The notes beneath the pieces were generated by a model. It was not told where the DNA came from. It saw only the letters and a list, made by a program, of their open reading frames with translations, and made no database searches. Positions 33,733 through 43,477 of a stretch of 64,000 nt of DNA are shown here, one piece after another. Source of the stretch: an uncultured Acetatifactor sp. (GTDB lineage Bacteria; Bacillota; Clostridia; Lachnospirales; Lachnospiraceae); assembly GCA_949840935.1 (NCBI GenBank), contig CATKXX010000004.1:1-64000 (forward strand), in the 5' to 3' direction. A program made the position numbers and the translations under genes. Each line of letters begins with the position of its first letter. Within the stretch, counting starts at the first letter, position 1.

Positions 33733-35334
33733 ATGACAGTAAACAATCCGATCTTAAGCGGTTTTTATCCGGATCCATCCATCTGTGCGGTGGGGGATGA
33801 TTTCTATCTGGTGAACTCCACCTTTGCGTATTTTCCGGGGATTCCGGTCTTCCACAGCAGGGATTTAGCTCATTTCCATCAGATCGGTAATGTGCTTGAC
33901 CGGCCTTCCCAGGTAAATCTTGAGGGCTGCAGGCATTCCCAGGGCATATATGCCCCCACCATCCGGTATCACGAGGGTATCTTTTATGTGATCACCACCA
34001 ATGTCTCGGGTGGGGGAAGCTTTGTCGTCACGGCAGAGGATCCCGCCGGGCCCTGGTCGGAGCCGTATTTCCTGGGGGAGGAGGCTCCGGGGATCGACCC
34101 CAGCCTTTTCTTTGACGAGGACGGCGCCTGCTATTATGTGGGCACCAGGCCCAATCCCCAGGGGGTGAGGTACAACGGCGACTGGGAGATTTGGGCTCAG
34201 GAGCTGGACACGTCAGCTATGAAGCTGACCGGGGAGAGCCATATGCTGTGGAAGGGAGCCATGAACGGGGCCATTTGGCCGGAGGGCCCCCACCTGTACA
34301 AAAAGGACGGTTACTATTACCTGCTCATCGCAGAGGGCGGTACGTCGTTTCATCACAGCGTGATGGCGGCCAGGAGCCGCAGTGTGTTCGGCCCTTACGA
34401 GGGCAATCCCGCCAATCCAATCCTGACCCACAGACATCTGGGCAGCCGGTATCCGGTGGTCAATGTGGGACACGGGGATCTGGCAGCGGACAGGGACGGC
34501 AACTGGTATATGGTGATGCTGGCATCAAGGCCCTGCGAGGGGCATACTAATATGGGACGGGAGACTTTCCTGGCAAAGGTCGTCTGGGAGGATGGCTGGC
34601 CGGTGGTAAATCCGGGTGTGGGCAGGCTGGAGGAATGTTTGGAGCTGCCGGAACGCGCTGCGCCGGAAGCAGAGACGCAGGCGGGAGAGGGCCACGCGTC
34701 TTCCCCGGGAAGCGGGATTTATCACTTCCTGCAGGAGAAGCTGCCGCCGGAATTTCTGATGCTTCGGAATCCTCCCGAGGAATCCTTCTACCGCCTGGAG
34801 GAGGGGAAGCTGTATCTGCGCCTGAGGCCGCAGACCCTGGGAGAGGAGACAAATCCTTCCTACCTGTGCGTGCGGCAGAGGCGGCAGGATTACGAGCTGG
34901 GGACGGTCATGGAATTTGAACCCCAAGCCGACGGGGAGTGCGGGGGACTTGCCGTGGTACAGAATAATTTCTACAATGTGCGTCTGGGAAAGTGCAGGCA
35001 GGACGGCCGGGTACAGGTTCGCGTGGTGCTGTGCCGGGGCGGACAGGAGGAGACGGCGGGAAGCTGCGATATCCCGGAGGGAAAAGTTCTGCTGCGGATT
35101 GTGAACCGGGGGCAGAGGGCCTCTTTCTACTGCGAGACGGCGCAGGGAGTGCGGAGTGTCGCGGAAGATGTGGATATGCGTCTGCTGAGCACGGAGACGG
35201 CAGGAGGCTTTACCGGGTGCACCCTGGGGATGTATGCCTCCTCCAACGGCACAGAGAGCGGAAATACCGCGGCGTTTGGGGCGTTTTGGACGGCAGCGGC
35301 GCCGGGAAGGGATGCAGGCGGGAATGTAAATTAA
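33733..35334 (+). CDS. Glycoside hydrolase family 43 (beta-xylosidase/arabinofuranosidase type)
   Basis: 533 residues, no signal peptide, so it cleaves imported oligosaccharides. The three GH43 catalytic residues are visible: Asp in FYPDPSI (about 14-15), Asp in GIDPSLFFDEDG (near 118) and Glu in IWPEGPHLY (near 184). The C-terminal beta-sandwich (about 330-520) has LPPEFLMLRNPPEESFYRLE and LCVRQRRQDYELGT, typical of the xylosidase subfamilies. Next to xylB, a xylo-oligosaccharide substrate is likely. Confidence 0.93.
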   Translation: MTVNNPILSGFYPDPSICAVGDDFYLVNSTFAYFPGIPVFHSRDLAHFHQIGNVLDRPSQVNLEGCRHSQGIYAPTIRYHEGIFYVITTNVSGGGSFVVTAEDPAGPWSEPYFLGEEAPGIDPSLFFDEDGACYYVGTRPNPQGVRYNGDWEIWAQELDTSAMKLTGESHMLWKGAMNGAIWPEGPHLYKKDGYYYLLIAEGGTSFHHSVMAARSRSVFGPYEGNPANPILTHRHLGSRYPVVNVGHGDLAADRDGNWYMVMLASRPCEGHTNMGRETFLAKVVWEDGWPVVNPGVGRLEECLELPERAAPEAETQAGEGHASSPGSGIYHFLQEKLPPEFLMLRNPPEESFYRLEEGKLYLRLRPQTLGEETNPSYLCVRQRRQDYELGTVMEFEPQADGECGGLAVVQNNFYNVRLGKCRQDGRVQVRVVLCRGGQEETAGSCDIPEGKVLLRIVNRGQRASFYCETAQGVRSVAEDVDMRLLSTETAGGFTGCTLGMYASSNGTESGNTAAFGAFWTAAAPGRDAGGNVN

Positions 35335-35383
35335 GAGTGCGGATTTGTTTTTAGAAGCGCTCTGGAAATAAAGGAGGTTACAA

Positions 35384-36856
35384 ATGCTGTACATAGGAAT
35401 TGATTTGGGGACTTCGGCGGTGAAGCTGCTGCTGATGGACAGTGAGGGGAAGATCGTCAACATTGTGTCGAAGGAGTATCCGCTGTATTTCCCCCAGCCC
35501 GGCTGGTCGGAGCAGAAGCCCGAGGACTGGTATGAGCAGACCCTGGAGGGAATCCGCGAGCTCATAAAGGACGTGGACAGGAGCCAGGTGGCGGGGATCA
35601 GCTTCGGCGGCCAGATGCACGGGCTGGTGATCCTGGATAAGGAGGATCGGGTGATCCGTCCCGCCATCCTGTGGAACGACGGACGTACCACGGAGGAGAC
35701 GGATTATCTGAACAATGTAGTGGGCAGGGAAAAGCTGTCCCAGTACACGGCCAATATTGCCTTTGCCGGATTCACGGCGCCTAAGATTCTCTGGGTAAAG
35801 AAGAACGAGCCGGAGAATTTTGCAAGGATTGCGAAAATCATGCTGCCCAAGGATTATATCGCGTATAAGCTGACGGGAGTCCACTGTACCGACGTATCCG
35901 ACGCTTCCGGGATGCTTTTGTTTGACGTAAAGAACCGCAGGTGGTCTGAGGAGATGTGCCAGATCTGCGGTATCAGCACTTCCCAGCTTGCCCGCTGCTA
36001 CGAGAGCTATGAGAAGGTGGGCACGGTGCTTCCCGAAATTGCCGCAAAGCTTGGGATTCCCGACACGGCTGTGGTTGCGGCAGGAGCGGGGGATAACGCG
36101 GCGGCGGCTGTGGGAACCGGCACGGTGGGCGACAATATGTGCAACATTTCCCTGGGAACCAGCGGCACGATCTTTATTTCCTCCAAGAACTTCGGGGTGG
36201 ACAAATATAACGCGCTGCACTCCTTTGCCCATGCGGACGGCAGCTTCCATCTGATGGGCTGTATGCTCAGCGCAGCAAGCTGCAACAAATGGTGGATGGA
36301 TGAGATCATCGGAACGAAGGATTATGCCGGGGAGCAGGCGCCCATAGAAAAGCTGGGCGAGAACCATGTTTATTTCCTGCCCTACCTGATGGGGGAGCGT
36401 TCCCCTCACAACAATCCCAACGCCAGGGCGACTTTTATCGGTATGACCATGGATACCTCCAGGGCGGATATGACCCAGGCGGTGTTGGAGGGAGTGGCTT
36501 TTGCCCTTCGGGATTCCCTGGAGGTGGCGAAGTCCCTGGGAATCGACTTAAAGCGCACCAAGATCTGCGGCGGCGGCGCAAAGAGCCCTCTCTGGAAGAA
36601 GATCATCGCCAATGTCCTGAACCTGAAGGTGGATATCATCGAGAGCGAGGAAGGCCCCGCTATGGGCGGAGCCATGCTGGCAGCGGTTGCCTGCGGCGAG
36701 TACGGGAGCGTGGAGGAGATTGCCCGGAAGGTGGTCAAGATCATCGACACCGTGGAGCCCGACCCGGAGCTGGTGGAAAAGTATGAGGCGCGGTACGCTC
36801 AGTTTAAGGAGATTTATCCCGCCTGCAAACCGTTATTTGAGCTGATCCGGCAGTAA
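35384..36856 (+). CDS. xylB: Xylulokinase (FGGY family)
   Basis: 490 residues. GIDLGTSAVKLLLMD (about 4-18), GISFGGQMHGLVILD (about 70-84), ILWNDGRTTEE, and CGGGAKSPLWKKIIANVL near 385 are the FGGY ATP and sugar sites. Phosphorylates D-xylulose to xylulose 5-phosphate. GGAGGTT precedes the ATG; 50 bases separate it from GH43, so one transcript is likely. A related ketose such as fuculose cannot be excluded given the fucose-isomerase-like gene downstream. Confidence 0.93.
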   Translation: MLYIGIDLGTSAVKLLLMDSEGKIVNIVSKEYPLYFPQPGWSEQKPEDWYEQTLEGIRELIKDVDRSQVAGISFGGQMHGLVILDKEDRVIRPAILWNDGRTTEETDYLNNVVGREKLSQYTANIAFAGFTAPKILWVKKNEPENFARIAKIMLPKDYIAYKLTGVHCTDVSDASGMLLFDVKNRRWSEEMCQICGISTSQLARCYESYEKVGTVLPEIAAKLGIPDTAVVAAGAGDNAAAAVGTGTVGDNMCNISLGTSGTIFISSKNFGVDKYNALHSFAHADGSFHLMGCMLSAASCNKWWMDEIIGTKDYAGEQAPIEKLGENHVYFLPYLMGERSPHNNPNARATFIGMTMDTSRADMTQAVLEGVAFALRDSLEVAKSLGIDLKRTKICGGGAKSPLWKKIIANVLNLKVDIIESEEGPAMGGAMLAAVACGEYGSVEEIARKVVKIIDTVEPDPELVEKYEARYAQFKEIYPACKPLFELIRQ

Positions 36857-36953
36857 GGAGCGTTGTGGAAAAATTGGAATCGGGACATGCCGCGAAGACG
36901 GCGTTTTGCAATAACCCGGAAATGTGTGAATCAGGAAGGAGAAAAGGAATACT

Positions 36954-37595
36954 ATGAAAGTTTTATCAGTGAATGACGCCGCCTTTCAAAAGTACGGCAG
37001 AGTGGTGACAAATGTGGATTTCACGGAGCTGGTGCAGGGGATGAAGAAGACCCCTGTGCCCGAGGGCGTGGTGTATGAGCCCAGCGTGGAAGCGCTGGAG
37101 GCGCTGCCTGTGATGCGGGCGCTGTCTGATACGGCGTACGGCGAGATGCCCATCCAGATCGGCTACTGTAACGGGCACAACACAAAGCTCAACGCGCTGG
37201 AGTATCACAGGGATTCCGAAATCAATGTGGCGGCTACGGATGCCATCCTGATGCTGGGGCTGCTCCAGGACGTGGAGGCGGATCATACCTACGACACTTC
37301 TAAGGTGGAAGCTTTCCTGGTGCCTGCGGGTACGGCGGTGGAGGTCTACGCCACGACCCTTCATTATGCGCCCTGCGGCGTGGACGGCAACGGCTTCCAG
37401 GTCTGCGTGGTGCTGCCCAGAGGAACCAATTATCCTCTGAAAAAGGAGCATGGGAAGGCTTCCGGCACGACAACGGACAACGAGGACTGCCTGATCACCG
37501 CGGTAAACAAGTGGCTCATCGGCCACGCGGAGGGCGGGCTGGACGAGGGCAGCTTCCTTGGATTAAAGGGGAAGAACCTGGATATAAACGAGTAA
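36954..37595 (+). CDS. DUF4867-family protein
   Basis: 213 residues, cytoplasmic. The block CNGHNTKLNALEYHRDSEIN (about 77-96) followed by FLVPAGTAVEVYATTLHYAPC (split at about 120-140) looks like a cupin-type metal-binding barrel with His, Glu and His ligands. I recall DUF4867 genes beside L-fucose-isomerase-like genes, as here. The function is unknown; a sugar isomerase, epimerase or mutarotase role would fit the neighbours. GGAGAAAAGG precedes the ATG. Confidence 0.82.
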   Translation: MKVLSVNDAAFQKYGRVVTNVDFTELVQGMKKTPVPEGVVYEPSVEALEALPVMRALSDTAYGEMPIQIGYCNGHNTKLNALEYHRDSEINVAATDAILMLGLLQDVEADHTYDTSKVEAFLVPAGTAVEVYATTLHYAPCGVDGNGFQVCVVLPRGTNYPLKKEHGKASGTTTDNEDCLITAVNKWLIGHAEGGLDEGSFLGLKGKNLDINE

Positions 37596-37718
37596 GCGGT
37601 AAAAACAGGGCCGGGTGAAAATCTTCCGGTAGCCATTCGGTTCCCAAACAGTTATAATAGAAATCAGCAGGAAACTATCAACTAAAAATATTACATATTA
37701 TTCAGGAGGGATTCTACT

Positions 37719-39203
37719 ATGAACAATTTACCCCAGGTAAAAATCGGTATCGTGGCGGTCAGCCGTGACTGCTTCCCGGAGAGCCTGTCTGTGAACAGAA
37801 GGAAGGCGCTGGTGAAGGCTTACACGGACAAATACGACGCGGCGGACATCTACGAGTGCCCCATCTGTATCGTGGAGAGCGAAATCCACATGGTTCAGGC
37901 GCTGGAGGATATCAAGAAGGCCGGCTGTAACGCGCTCTGCGTGTACCTTGGAAACTTCGGCCCTGAGATCTCCGAGACGCTTCTGGCAAAGCATTTTGAC
38001 GGCCCTTCCATCTTTGTGGCAGCGGCGGAGGAGAGCCAGAACGACCTGTCCGACGGCCGTGGGGACGCTTACTGCGGTATGTTGAACGCAAGCTATAACT
38101 TAAAGCTCCGCAACATTAAGGCATATATTCCCGAGTACCCTGTGGGCACTGCCGAGGAATGCGCCGACATGATCAACGAGTTTGTTCCCATCGCAAGAGC
38201 ACTGGTGGGGCTGAGCAGCCTGAAGATCATTTCCTTTGGCCCCAGACCCCTGAATTTCCTGGCATGTAACGCTCCCATCAAGCAGCTTTACAATCTGGGC
38301 GTGGAGATTGAGGAAAACTCCGAGCTGGATCTCTTTGAGGCGTTTAACAAACATGCGGGGGACGAGAGAATCCCTGCAAAGGTTCAGGAGATGGCTGCGG
38401 AGCTGGGCGCAGGCAACAAGAAGCCCGAGGTGCTGGAGAAGCTGGCGCAGTACGAGCTGACGCTGTTAGACTGGGTGGAGGAGCACAGAGGCTACCGCAA
38501 ATATGTAGCTATCGCAGGCAAGTGCTGGCCCGCATTCCAGACCCAGTTCGGCTTCGTTCCCTGTTATGTGAACAGCCGTCTCACCGGTATGGGGATTCCC
38601 GTATCCTGTGAAGTGGATATCTACGGCTGTCTGAGCGAGTTTATCGGCACCTGCGTCAGTGCGGATGCGGTTACACTGCTGGATATCAACAATTCCGTTC
38701 CCGCGGATATGTTCCAGGAAGCCATCGAGGGCAAATTCCCTTACACCCACAAGGATACCTTTATGGGCTTCCACTGTGGGAATACCTGCTCCAGCAAGCT
38801 GGCGTTCTGCGAGATGAAGTACCAGAAGATCATGGCCAGGAACCTTCCTATCGAGGTGACCAACGGCACCCTGGAAGGAGATATCATGCCCGGGGACATT
38901 ACCTTCTACCGCCTGCAGTCCACAGCAGACTGCAAGCTGAGGGCATACATTGCGCAGGGCGAGGTTCTGCCTGTGGCAACCAAGTCCTTCGGCGGCATCG
39001 GTGTGTTCGCTATCCCTGAGATGGGACGCTTCTACCGCCATGTGCTGATCGAGAAGAATTATCCTCATCACGGCGCGGTGGCTTTCGGCCACTTCGGAAA
39101 GGCTTTGTTCGAGGTATTCAAATACATCGGCGTGCCTGTGGAGGATTTGAATTACAACCAGCCCAAATCCCTTCCTTACCCTACGGAGAACCCTTTTGCG
39201 TAA
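37719..39203 (+). CDS. L-fucose/L-arabinose isomerase family protein
   Basis: 494 residues resembling the L-fucose isomerase superfamily: IGIVAVSRDCFPESLS at the N-terminus, CNALCVYLGNFGPEISE, FVPCYVNSRLTGMGIPVSCEVD, and FMGFHCGNTCSSKL and HHGAVAFGHFGKALFE near the C-terminus with likely metal-binding Glu, Asp and His. The length is shorter than classic FucI (about 590). The exact sugar is unknown. It closes the GH43-xylB-DUF4867 run and would supply a ketose to the kinase. GGAGGG precedes the ATG. Confidence 0.87.
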   Translation: MNNLPQVKIGIVAVSRDCFPESLSVNRRKALVKAYTDKYDAADIYECPICIVESEIHMVQALEDIKKAGCNALCVYLGNFGPEISETLLAKHFDGPSIFVAAAEESQNDLSDGRGDAYCGMLNASYNLKLRNIKAYIPEYPVGTAEECADMINEFVPIARALVGLSSLKIISFGPRPLNFLACNAPIKQLYNLGVEIEENSELDLFEAFNKHAGDERIPAKVQEMAAELGAGNKKPEVLEKLAQYELTLLDWVEEHRGYRKYVAIAGKCWPAFQTQFGFVPCYVNSRLTGMGIPVSCEVDIYGCLSEFIGTCVSADAVTLLDINNSVPADMFQEAIEGKFPYTHKDTFMGFHCGNTCSSKLAFCEMKYQKIMARNLPIEVTNGTLEGDIMPGDITFYRLQSTADCKLRAYIAQGEVLPVATKSFGGIGVFAIPEMGRFYRHVLIEKNYPHHGAVAFGHFGKALFEVFKYIGVPVEDLNYNQPKSLPYPTENPFA

Positions 39204-39235
39204 GCGGCGGGAAAATATAAAAAAGTGATGATCAA

Positions 39236-39270
39236 AACGGGATGCGTTGCCGATGGGGACGCATCCCGTT
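39236..39270 (+). terminator. GC-rich hairpin after the isomerase gene
   Basis: AACGGGATGCGT (39236-39247) pairs perfectly with ACGCATCCCGTT (39259-39270). No T-tract follows on the plus strand; on the minus strand the stem is followed by TTGATCA. Possible terminator of the sugar cluster. Confidence 0.5.
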
Positions 39271-39326
39271 CTCGATTCCCGCGGACAATGAGTCAAAGTC
39301 CTGGATGCTTTGCAACCATGGGATCT

Positions 39327-39347
39327 TGACGAATGCCGCGAGGGTCA
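39327..39347 (+). repeat. Dispersed 21-base intergenic repeat, copy 2
   Basis: Identical to 12685-12705 (gaatgccgcgagggtca plus four bases). It lies in the leader before the MATE gene. Confidence 0.6.
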
Positions 39348-39400
39348 ACAGATGTGCAAAAAAACACATGAAATCCGTTTACTTTTGGCAAAAAAGTACA

Positions 39401-39429
39401 TTGTGCTTTTTATCAGAAGCGAATATACT
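39401..39429 (+). promoter_or_regulatory. Promoter of the MATE gene
   Basis: TTGTGC, 17-base spacer, TATACT, 45 bases before the start codon. Confidence 0.5.
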
Positions 39430-39474
39430 CTCTTAAGCATGAAGCCAAGGGCTTTTGCAGGGAGGATGAGCACA

Positions 39475-40959
39475 ATGACGAAGGATATGACAAAGGGGAC
39501 GCCCATGAGGCTGATACTGGGATTCTCGGTTCCCCTGTTTTTCGGTTTTTTATTTCAGCAGTTTTACAGCCTGGTAGACACTTTGATCGTAGGGCGGTTT
39601 CTGGGAAAGGAGAATCTGGCGGCGGTGGGCGCTACTGGCTCCGTCAATTTCCTCATTATCGGCTTCTGCATGGGCATATGCAGCGGTTTTTCGATTCCTG
39701 TGTCCCATAAATTCGGCGCGGGAGACCCTAAAGGGATGCGGAGGGTGGTGGCAAACTGTGTGTGGCTGGCGGCGGCATTCGGGCTGGTCATGACGGTACT
39801 GACGACCCTGTTATGCCGTCCCATACTGGTGATGATGAAGACCCCGGAAAATATTCTGGAGGCGTCCTACGCTTATATCTGGATTATTTTTCTGGGCATA
39901 CCGGTGACTTTCCTGTACAATATGACCTCCGGCGTGATCCGCGCCCTGGGTGACAGCAGGACGCCGGTGATCTTTTTGCTGATGTCGTCCTTTTTAAATA
40001 TATGGCTGGATTTGTTCTTTATCGTAAACCTGCACTGGGGCGTCCAGGGGGCGGCCTGGGCCACCGTGATCTCCCAGGGAGTATCCGGCGTATGCTGCCT
40101 GCTCTTTATCGTTAAGAGATTTGAGATCCTGCGGATTCAGAAAGATGAGTGGGCTCCCGACAGGCATCTGATGGGGACGCTCTGCGGGATGGGCGTGCCC
40201 ATGGGGCTTCAATATTCCATCACTGCCATCGGAAGCGTGATCTTGCAGAGCGCCACCAACACCCTGGGCTCCGATGCTGTGGCGGCGGTGACGGCGGCGG
40301 GGCGTATCAGCGGGTTCCTGGCCTGCCCCTTTGACGCCATGGGATCCACCATGGCTACCTACGGCGGCCAGAACGTGGGCGCTGGCAGGCTGGACCGCAT
40401 CAGCAGGGGGCTGAAATCCTGCGTTATGCTGGGGGCGGGATACTCGGTGATCGCGCTGTTGACCAGTATTTTCCTGGGGCGCCCTCTGGCGATGCTGTTC
40501 CTGGAGGCGGGGGAGACGGCCATTATCGGGGATGTGAGATTTTTCCTGATCATGAACACGGTATTTTACTTCCCCCTGGCTCTGGTGAATATTGTGCGCT
40601 TCCTGATTCAGGGAATGGGCTTTCCCACTTTTGCAATTTTGGCGGGAGTGTTTGAGATGTTGGCAAGGGGGCTTGCGGGATTTGTGCTGGTGCCGCTTCT
40701 GGGCTTTACCGGCGTGACTTTGGGGAGCCCCATCGCCTGGATTTTTGCGGATGCTTTTCTGATTCCGGCGTACTTCCATGTACGTCGGGTGATGGAGAAG
40801 CGGCTGGCCTGGGAGAACGGCCGGGCCGGGGCTGAAGATGAGGAGCAGGAGGCCGCGGAGAGCGGTTCGCTCATCGGACGGCGGCAGATGCGGAGAAGCT
40901 CCGGGAAAACCCTTCAACTACCGAAAATGGGATTTCGCACACATCTGCCAAGGCGCTGA
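39475..40959 (+). CDS. MATE-family efflux transporter
   Basis: 494 residues with about twelve TM segments. Typical MATE sequences are SVPLFFGFLFQQFYSLVDTL (about 14-33), VGATGSVNFLIIGFCMG, VSHKFGAGD and the second-half repeat AVAAVTAAGRISGFLACPFD. Exports drugs or metabolites by cation antiport. I start at 39475 because GGGAGG ends 9 bases before it; the ATG at 39466 abuts the ribosome site. The cytoplasmic C-terminal tail (RRQMRRSSGKTLQLPKMGF, last 27 residues) is repeated downstream at 43614. Confidence 0.92.
   Translation: MTKDMTKGTPMRLILGFSVPLFFGFLFQQFYSLVDTLIVGRFLGKENLAAVGATGSVNFLIIGFCMGICSGFSIPVSHKFGAGDPKGMRRVVANCVWLAAAFGLVMTVLTTLLCRPILVMMKTPENILEASYAYIWIIFLGIPVTFLYNMTSGVIRALGDSRTPVIFLLMSSFLNIWLDLFFIVNLHWGVQGAAWATVISQGVSGVCCLLFIVKRFEILRIQKDEWAPDRHLMGTLCGMGVPMGLQYSITAIGSVILQSATNTLGSDAVAAVTAAGRISGFLACPFDAMGSTMATYGGQNVGAGRLDRISRGLKSCVMLGAGYSVIALLTSIFLGRPLAMLFLEAGETAIIGDVRFFLIMNTVFYFPLALVNIVRFLIQGMGFPTFAILAGVFEMLARGLAGFVLVPLLGFTGVTLGSPIAWIFADAFLIPAYFHVRRVMEKRLAWENGRAGAEDEEQEAAESGSLIGRRQMRRSSGKTLQLPKMGFRTHLPRR
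40877..40959 (+). repeat. MATE tail repeat, copy 1 (in the gene)
   Basis: gacggcggcagatgcgg followed by agaagctccgggaaaa matches 43614-43690 at most positions and encodes the same RRQMR.SSGK peptide. The two copies flank the AT-rich insert. Confidence 0.7.
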
Positions 40960-41073
40960 TTCTAAAGGGGACAGTTGCGACTGAGAATATTATATCGGAT
41001 TTTGGTAAGTTACCTGTGCTGTTGCAGGCGATACATGGGAAAGTGTATAATGTTCTGCGACAGCATGGGTAAT

Positions 41074-41310
41074 TTAAACAAGAGAATAATGATTCCAGCA
41101 CTGCTGTAAAAGCTCTCTTTCTACCCAAAAACGCAAAAATTTCTTTACGCTTGCCTCTAACTTTCTTTCATCGGGAATTCCCCGGTATGACTTTAACTGT
41201 CTGATCAGGCTATCCTCTGTAAATTCTTCTTTTCCCTGCTGAAGAATCAGATTATAGATAGCAAAGTCCAGGTTTTCATCTTTTGATAAATCTATTTCTA
41301 CGACACACAT
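41074..41310 (-). CDS. Small protein of unknown function
   Basis: 78 residues, AT-rich, with an excellent AGGAGG ribosome site and its own promoter (41342-41370). The sequence begins MCVVEIDLSKDENLDFAIYN and continues with helices rich in charged residues (EDSLIRQLKSYRGIPDERKLE). It could be a small winged-helix or partner protein. No family was recognised. It lies 88 bases downstream of the HD gene on the same strand and in the same AT-rich block. Confidence 0.65.
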   Translation of the reverse strand: MCVVEIDLSKDENLDFAIYNLILQQGKEEFTEDSLIRQLKSYRGIPDERKLEASVKKFLRFWVERELLQQCWNHYSLV

Positions 41311-41341
41311 AAAATTTCCTCCTGCTATTGTATTAGCTTAG

Positions 41342-41370
41342 ATTATAATGGTTTCGCTTACCAAAGTCAA
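41342..41370 (-). promoter_or_regulatory. Promoter of the 78-residue protein gene
   Basis: On the minus strand TTGACT (41370-41365), 17-base spacer, TATAAT (41347-41342); strong. Confidence 0.7.
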
Positions 41371-41398
41371 TATTTTGTATCTCAAAAATTGGCATATA

Positions 41399-43396
41399 CT
41401 ATATATCGTTAATGAAATGAATAATATAGCTGCAGATTTCTTGTGCGATATAAGTTCCTATTTTTTCCCGTTCAGCGGCAAAGTCAAATTGACTTGAGGA
41501 TACCCTGTCTATATCCATATATATAAAGAAGAAGGGATTAAAATTCAGACTATTTTCTAATTTTCTGCTGATGTCTGAAACTTCGCTTAAATGAACTAAC
41601 TGTTCGTTTGGATCCGTGTAATATTTTTTATAAATATATAAGGCTTTGTTGGTGCCTGTTTTGAGAGTTTTGAATACGACAAGGCATTCTTTACCATACT
41701 GTTTTGCAATAGCGCCGGAAATGAGATCTTGCAATATATCACAATCCGGCTTGAATGACAATAGTTTATTACGTATAAAAATAAGCAAAAACCCGTCATT
41801 GTCTGTCAGGTTACCTTTTTGGCTGTAATTCTGAGATTTACATAATAGTATATCTATATTTTGCAAAAATCCCTCTATATCAATGGTTGATTTTTTATGA
41901 TGGTTCATTTGCTTTGCTTTAAGCTCTTGTATAGCGTATAGGATATCATTTTTCACTTTAACTATTTCACATGCAACAGCTTTGTCTATTGCACCAAATT
42001 CTTCTTTTCGCTTGATTATGGATACGAATCTTCTCTTATTTGTCAGCAATTCTGTAAGCATTTTATTTAAGCAGGAAGATTCATTTATGATTTTCTCAAA
42101 ATATTCTTTTTTCAGGATTGCTGTCAGCCAGGCATCATCCCACTGATTAATGGAGTACCCCCATTCTAACGGGGAGGGTTGGGGACGGATAGCTTTCCAA
42201 AGTCCGGAGATATCGTAAGGCAGGATATAATGATAATCATCTTTCTTTTCCGCCGCTGATTTCCCTTCATTGTTTTTTAGATATGCATATGCAACATCTT
42301 CAATACTCTGCTGTAGGAAAAAGTCTGTTTTCACAACATGATGGTGGTAGATGATGTTACAATACAGATTCCATCTTCTGAGCAGAAAGTCTTCTATGGT
42401 ATTGATTACGCTTGTGCAGGGACAAAACACAAAGTGTTGTATCTGGTCGACCACAGTTGAAACAAGCTTCATGCTGGAAATCAGTCTTTCGTATTCTATA
42501 ATTCCCACGCTGAAGCCTGAGTTGATTGCATCTCTGGATACATAATCCAGACGGTCTCCATCGAGTGTTCCTGATATGATACTGTGTAAATCCTGATAAA
42601 AACTGTCTTTTTCCTTTAAGATGTTTAAAACAATTTCACTGACTATTGATCGAAATAGCTGCCGATTGTAAATGGAGTCATCTTTTGCCTGGGTGTCGTC
42701 AATATCCTCGATGGCGTCTTTTAAGAGGGTTTTTGCAATACTATTTCCCATTTGTTCATGCAATTCCTGATTAGTATCAAAAAAGTCTTGCATTATTTCC
42801 TTAAACTCGTCAATTGTTTCATTGCTGATTTGTTCTGACAGCACCCGGTCATATACATTTTTTAAAGCAAATTCGGTAATGTGGCTGAATGGCGGATGCC
42901 CTATGTCATGCAGAAGGGCTGATACACGTATTGCTTCAAACAGAATGACAAACATTGTCTGTTGTTCGTTTTCTATATTACCGGGCATGATTCGATCATA
43001 TATGCCGCCTTTAACACTTAAATCGGAATAATTTTTGTAAGCTTTTTTGATGAGCATCCCAAGCTTATGAGTATAATTGTCACATTCCTGAATGGATGTG
43101 ATTATTTCTGTAATTTTAATTTTGGCTTCTTTAAAGAAATTTTGGTTATCATCTGGGGAAGCATTACAAATAGAATTACTGAAAATATTTCCGCATAAAT
43201 ACATTGTGCCAAAAGAATGTTCTACCCTTTTTGTGCGGTTTGTGGGAAATGTCATGTAAGCGGTTGAATTTTGATGAATGCCGTGTAAACGATTGAACAG
43301 AGTCGTGGCAATAATATCCTTTTCAAAAGAACTGATGGCAATCGGCCCATGAATTGTGTCCGCTACGACAGAATTTTTATCAATGACGGTGTCCAT
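41399..43396 (-). CDS. HD-domain phosphohydrolase (dGTPase/SAMHD1-like)
   Basis: 665 residues, AT-rich. The metal site is recognisable as His in RVEHSFGTMYLCGNI (about 57-71), the HD pair in SALLHDIGHPPFSH (about 161-174) and Asp in SGTLDGDRLDYVSRDAI (about 277-293), which is the dNTPase/SAMHD1 layout. The C-terminal half is charged and unrecognised. The start at 43396 (MDTVIDK) has AAAGGAA upstream. Related dNTPases deplete nucleotides and can restrict phage, but here that is inference. It sits with a small gene in an AT-rich block between two copies of a MATE tail, so it was probably acquired. Confidence 0.87.
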   Translation of the reverse strand: MDTVIDKNSVVADTIHGPIAISSFEKDIIATTLFNRLHGIHQNSTAYMTFPTNRTKRVEHSFGTMYLCGNIFSNSICNASPDDNQNFFKEAKIKITEIITSIQECDNYTHKLGMLIKKAYKNYSDLSVKGGIYDRIMPGNIENEQQTMFVILFEAIRVSALLHDIGHPPFSHITEFALKNVYDRVLSEQISNETIDEFKEIMQDFFDTNQELHEQMGNSIAKTLLKDAIEDIDDTQAKDDSIYNRQLFRSIVSEIVLNILKEKDSFYQDLHSIISGTLDGDRLDYVSRDAINSGFSVGIIEYERLISSMKLVSTVVDQIQHFVFCPCTSVINTIEDFLLRRWNLYCNIIYHHHVVKTDFFLQQSIEDVAYAYLKNNEGKSAAEKKDDYHYILPYDISGLWKAIRPQPSPLEWGYSINQWDDAWLTAILKKEYFEKIINESSCLNKMLTELLTNKRRFVSIIKRKEEFGAIDKAVACEIVKVKNDILYAIQELKAKQMNHHKKSTIDIEGFLQNIDILLCKSQNYSQKGNLTDNDGFLLIFIRNKLLSFKPDCDILQDLISGAIAKQYGKECLVVFKTLKTGTNKALYIYKKYYTDPNEQLVHLSEVSDISRKLENSLNFNPFFFIYMDIDRVSSSQFDFAAEREKIGTYIAQEICSYIIHFINDI

Positions 43397-43477
43397 GGTT
43401 ATGTTCCTTTCTGCAATCCCTTTTTGACAATGGTTTTGCTCTATTCTTTTGTATAAAAGCAATTTTTGTATAAGCTG

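Noticed and set aside
39236..39270. Confident terminator after the isomerase gene
   Set aside because: The stem is perfect but no T-tract follows, so it is listed only as a possible terminator.
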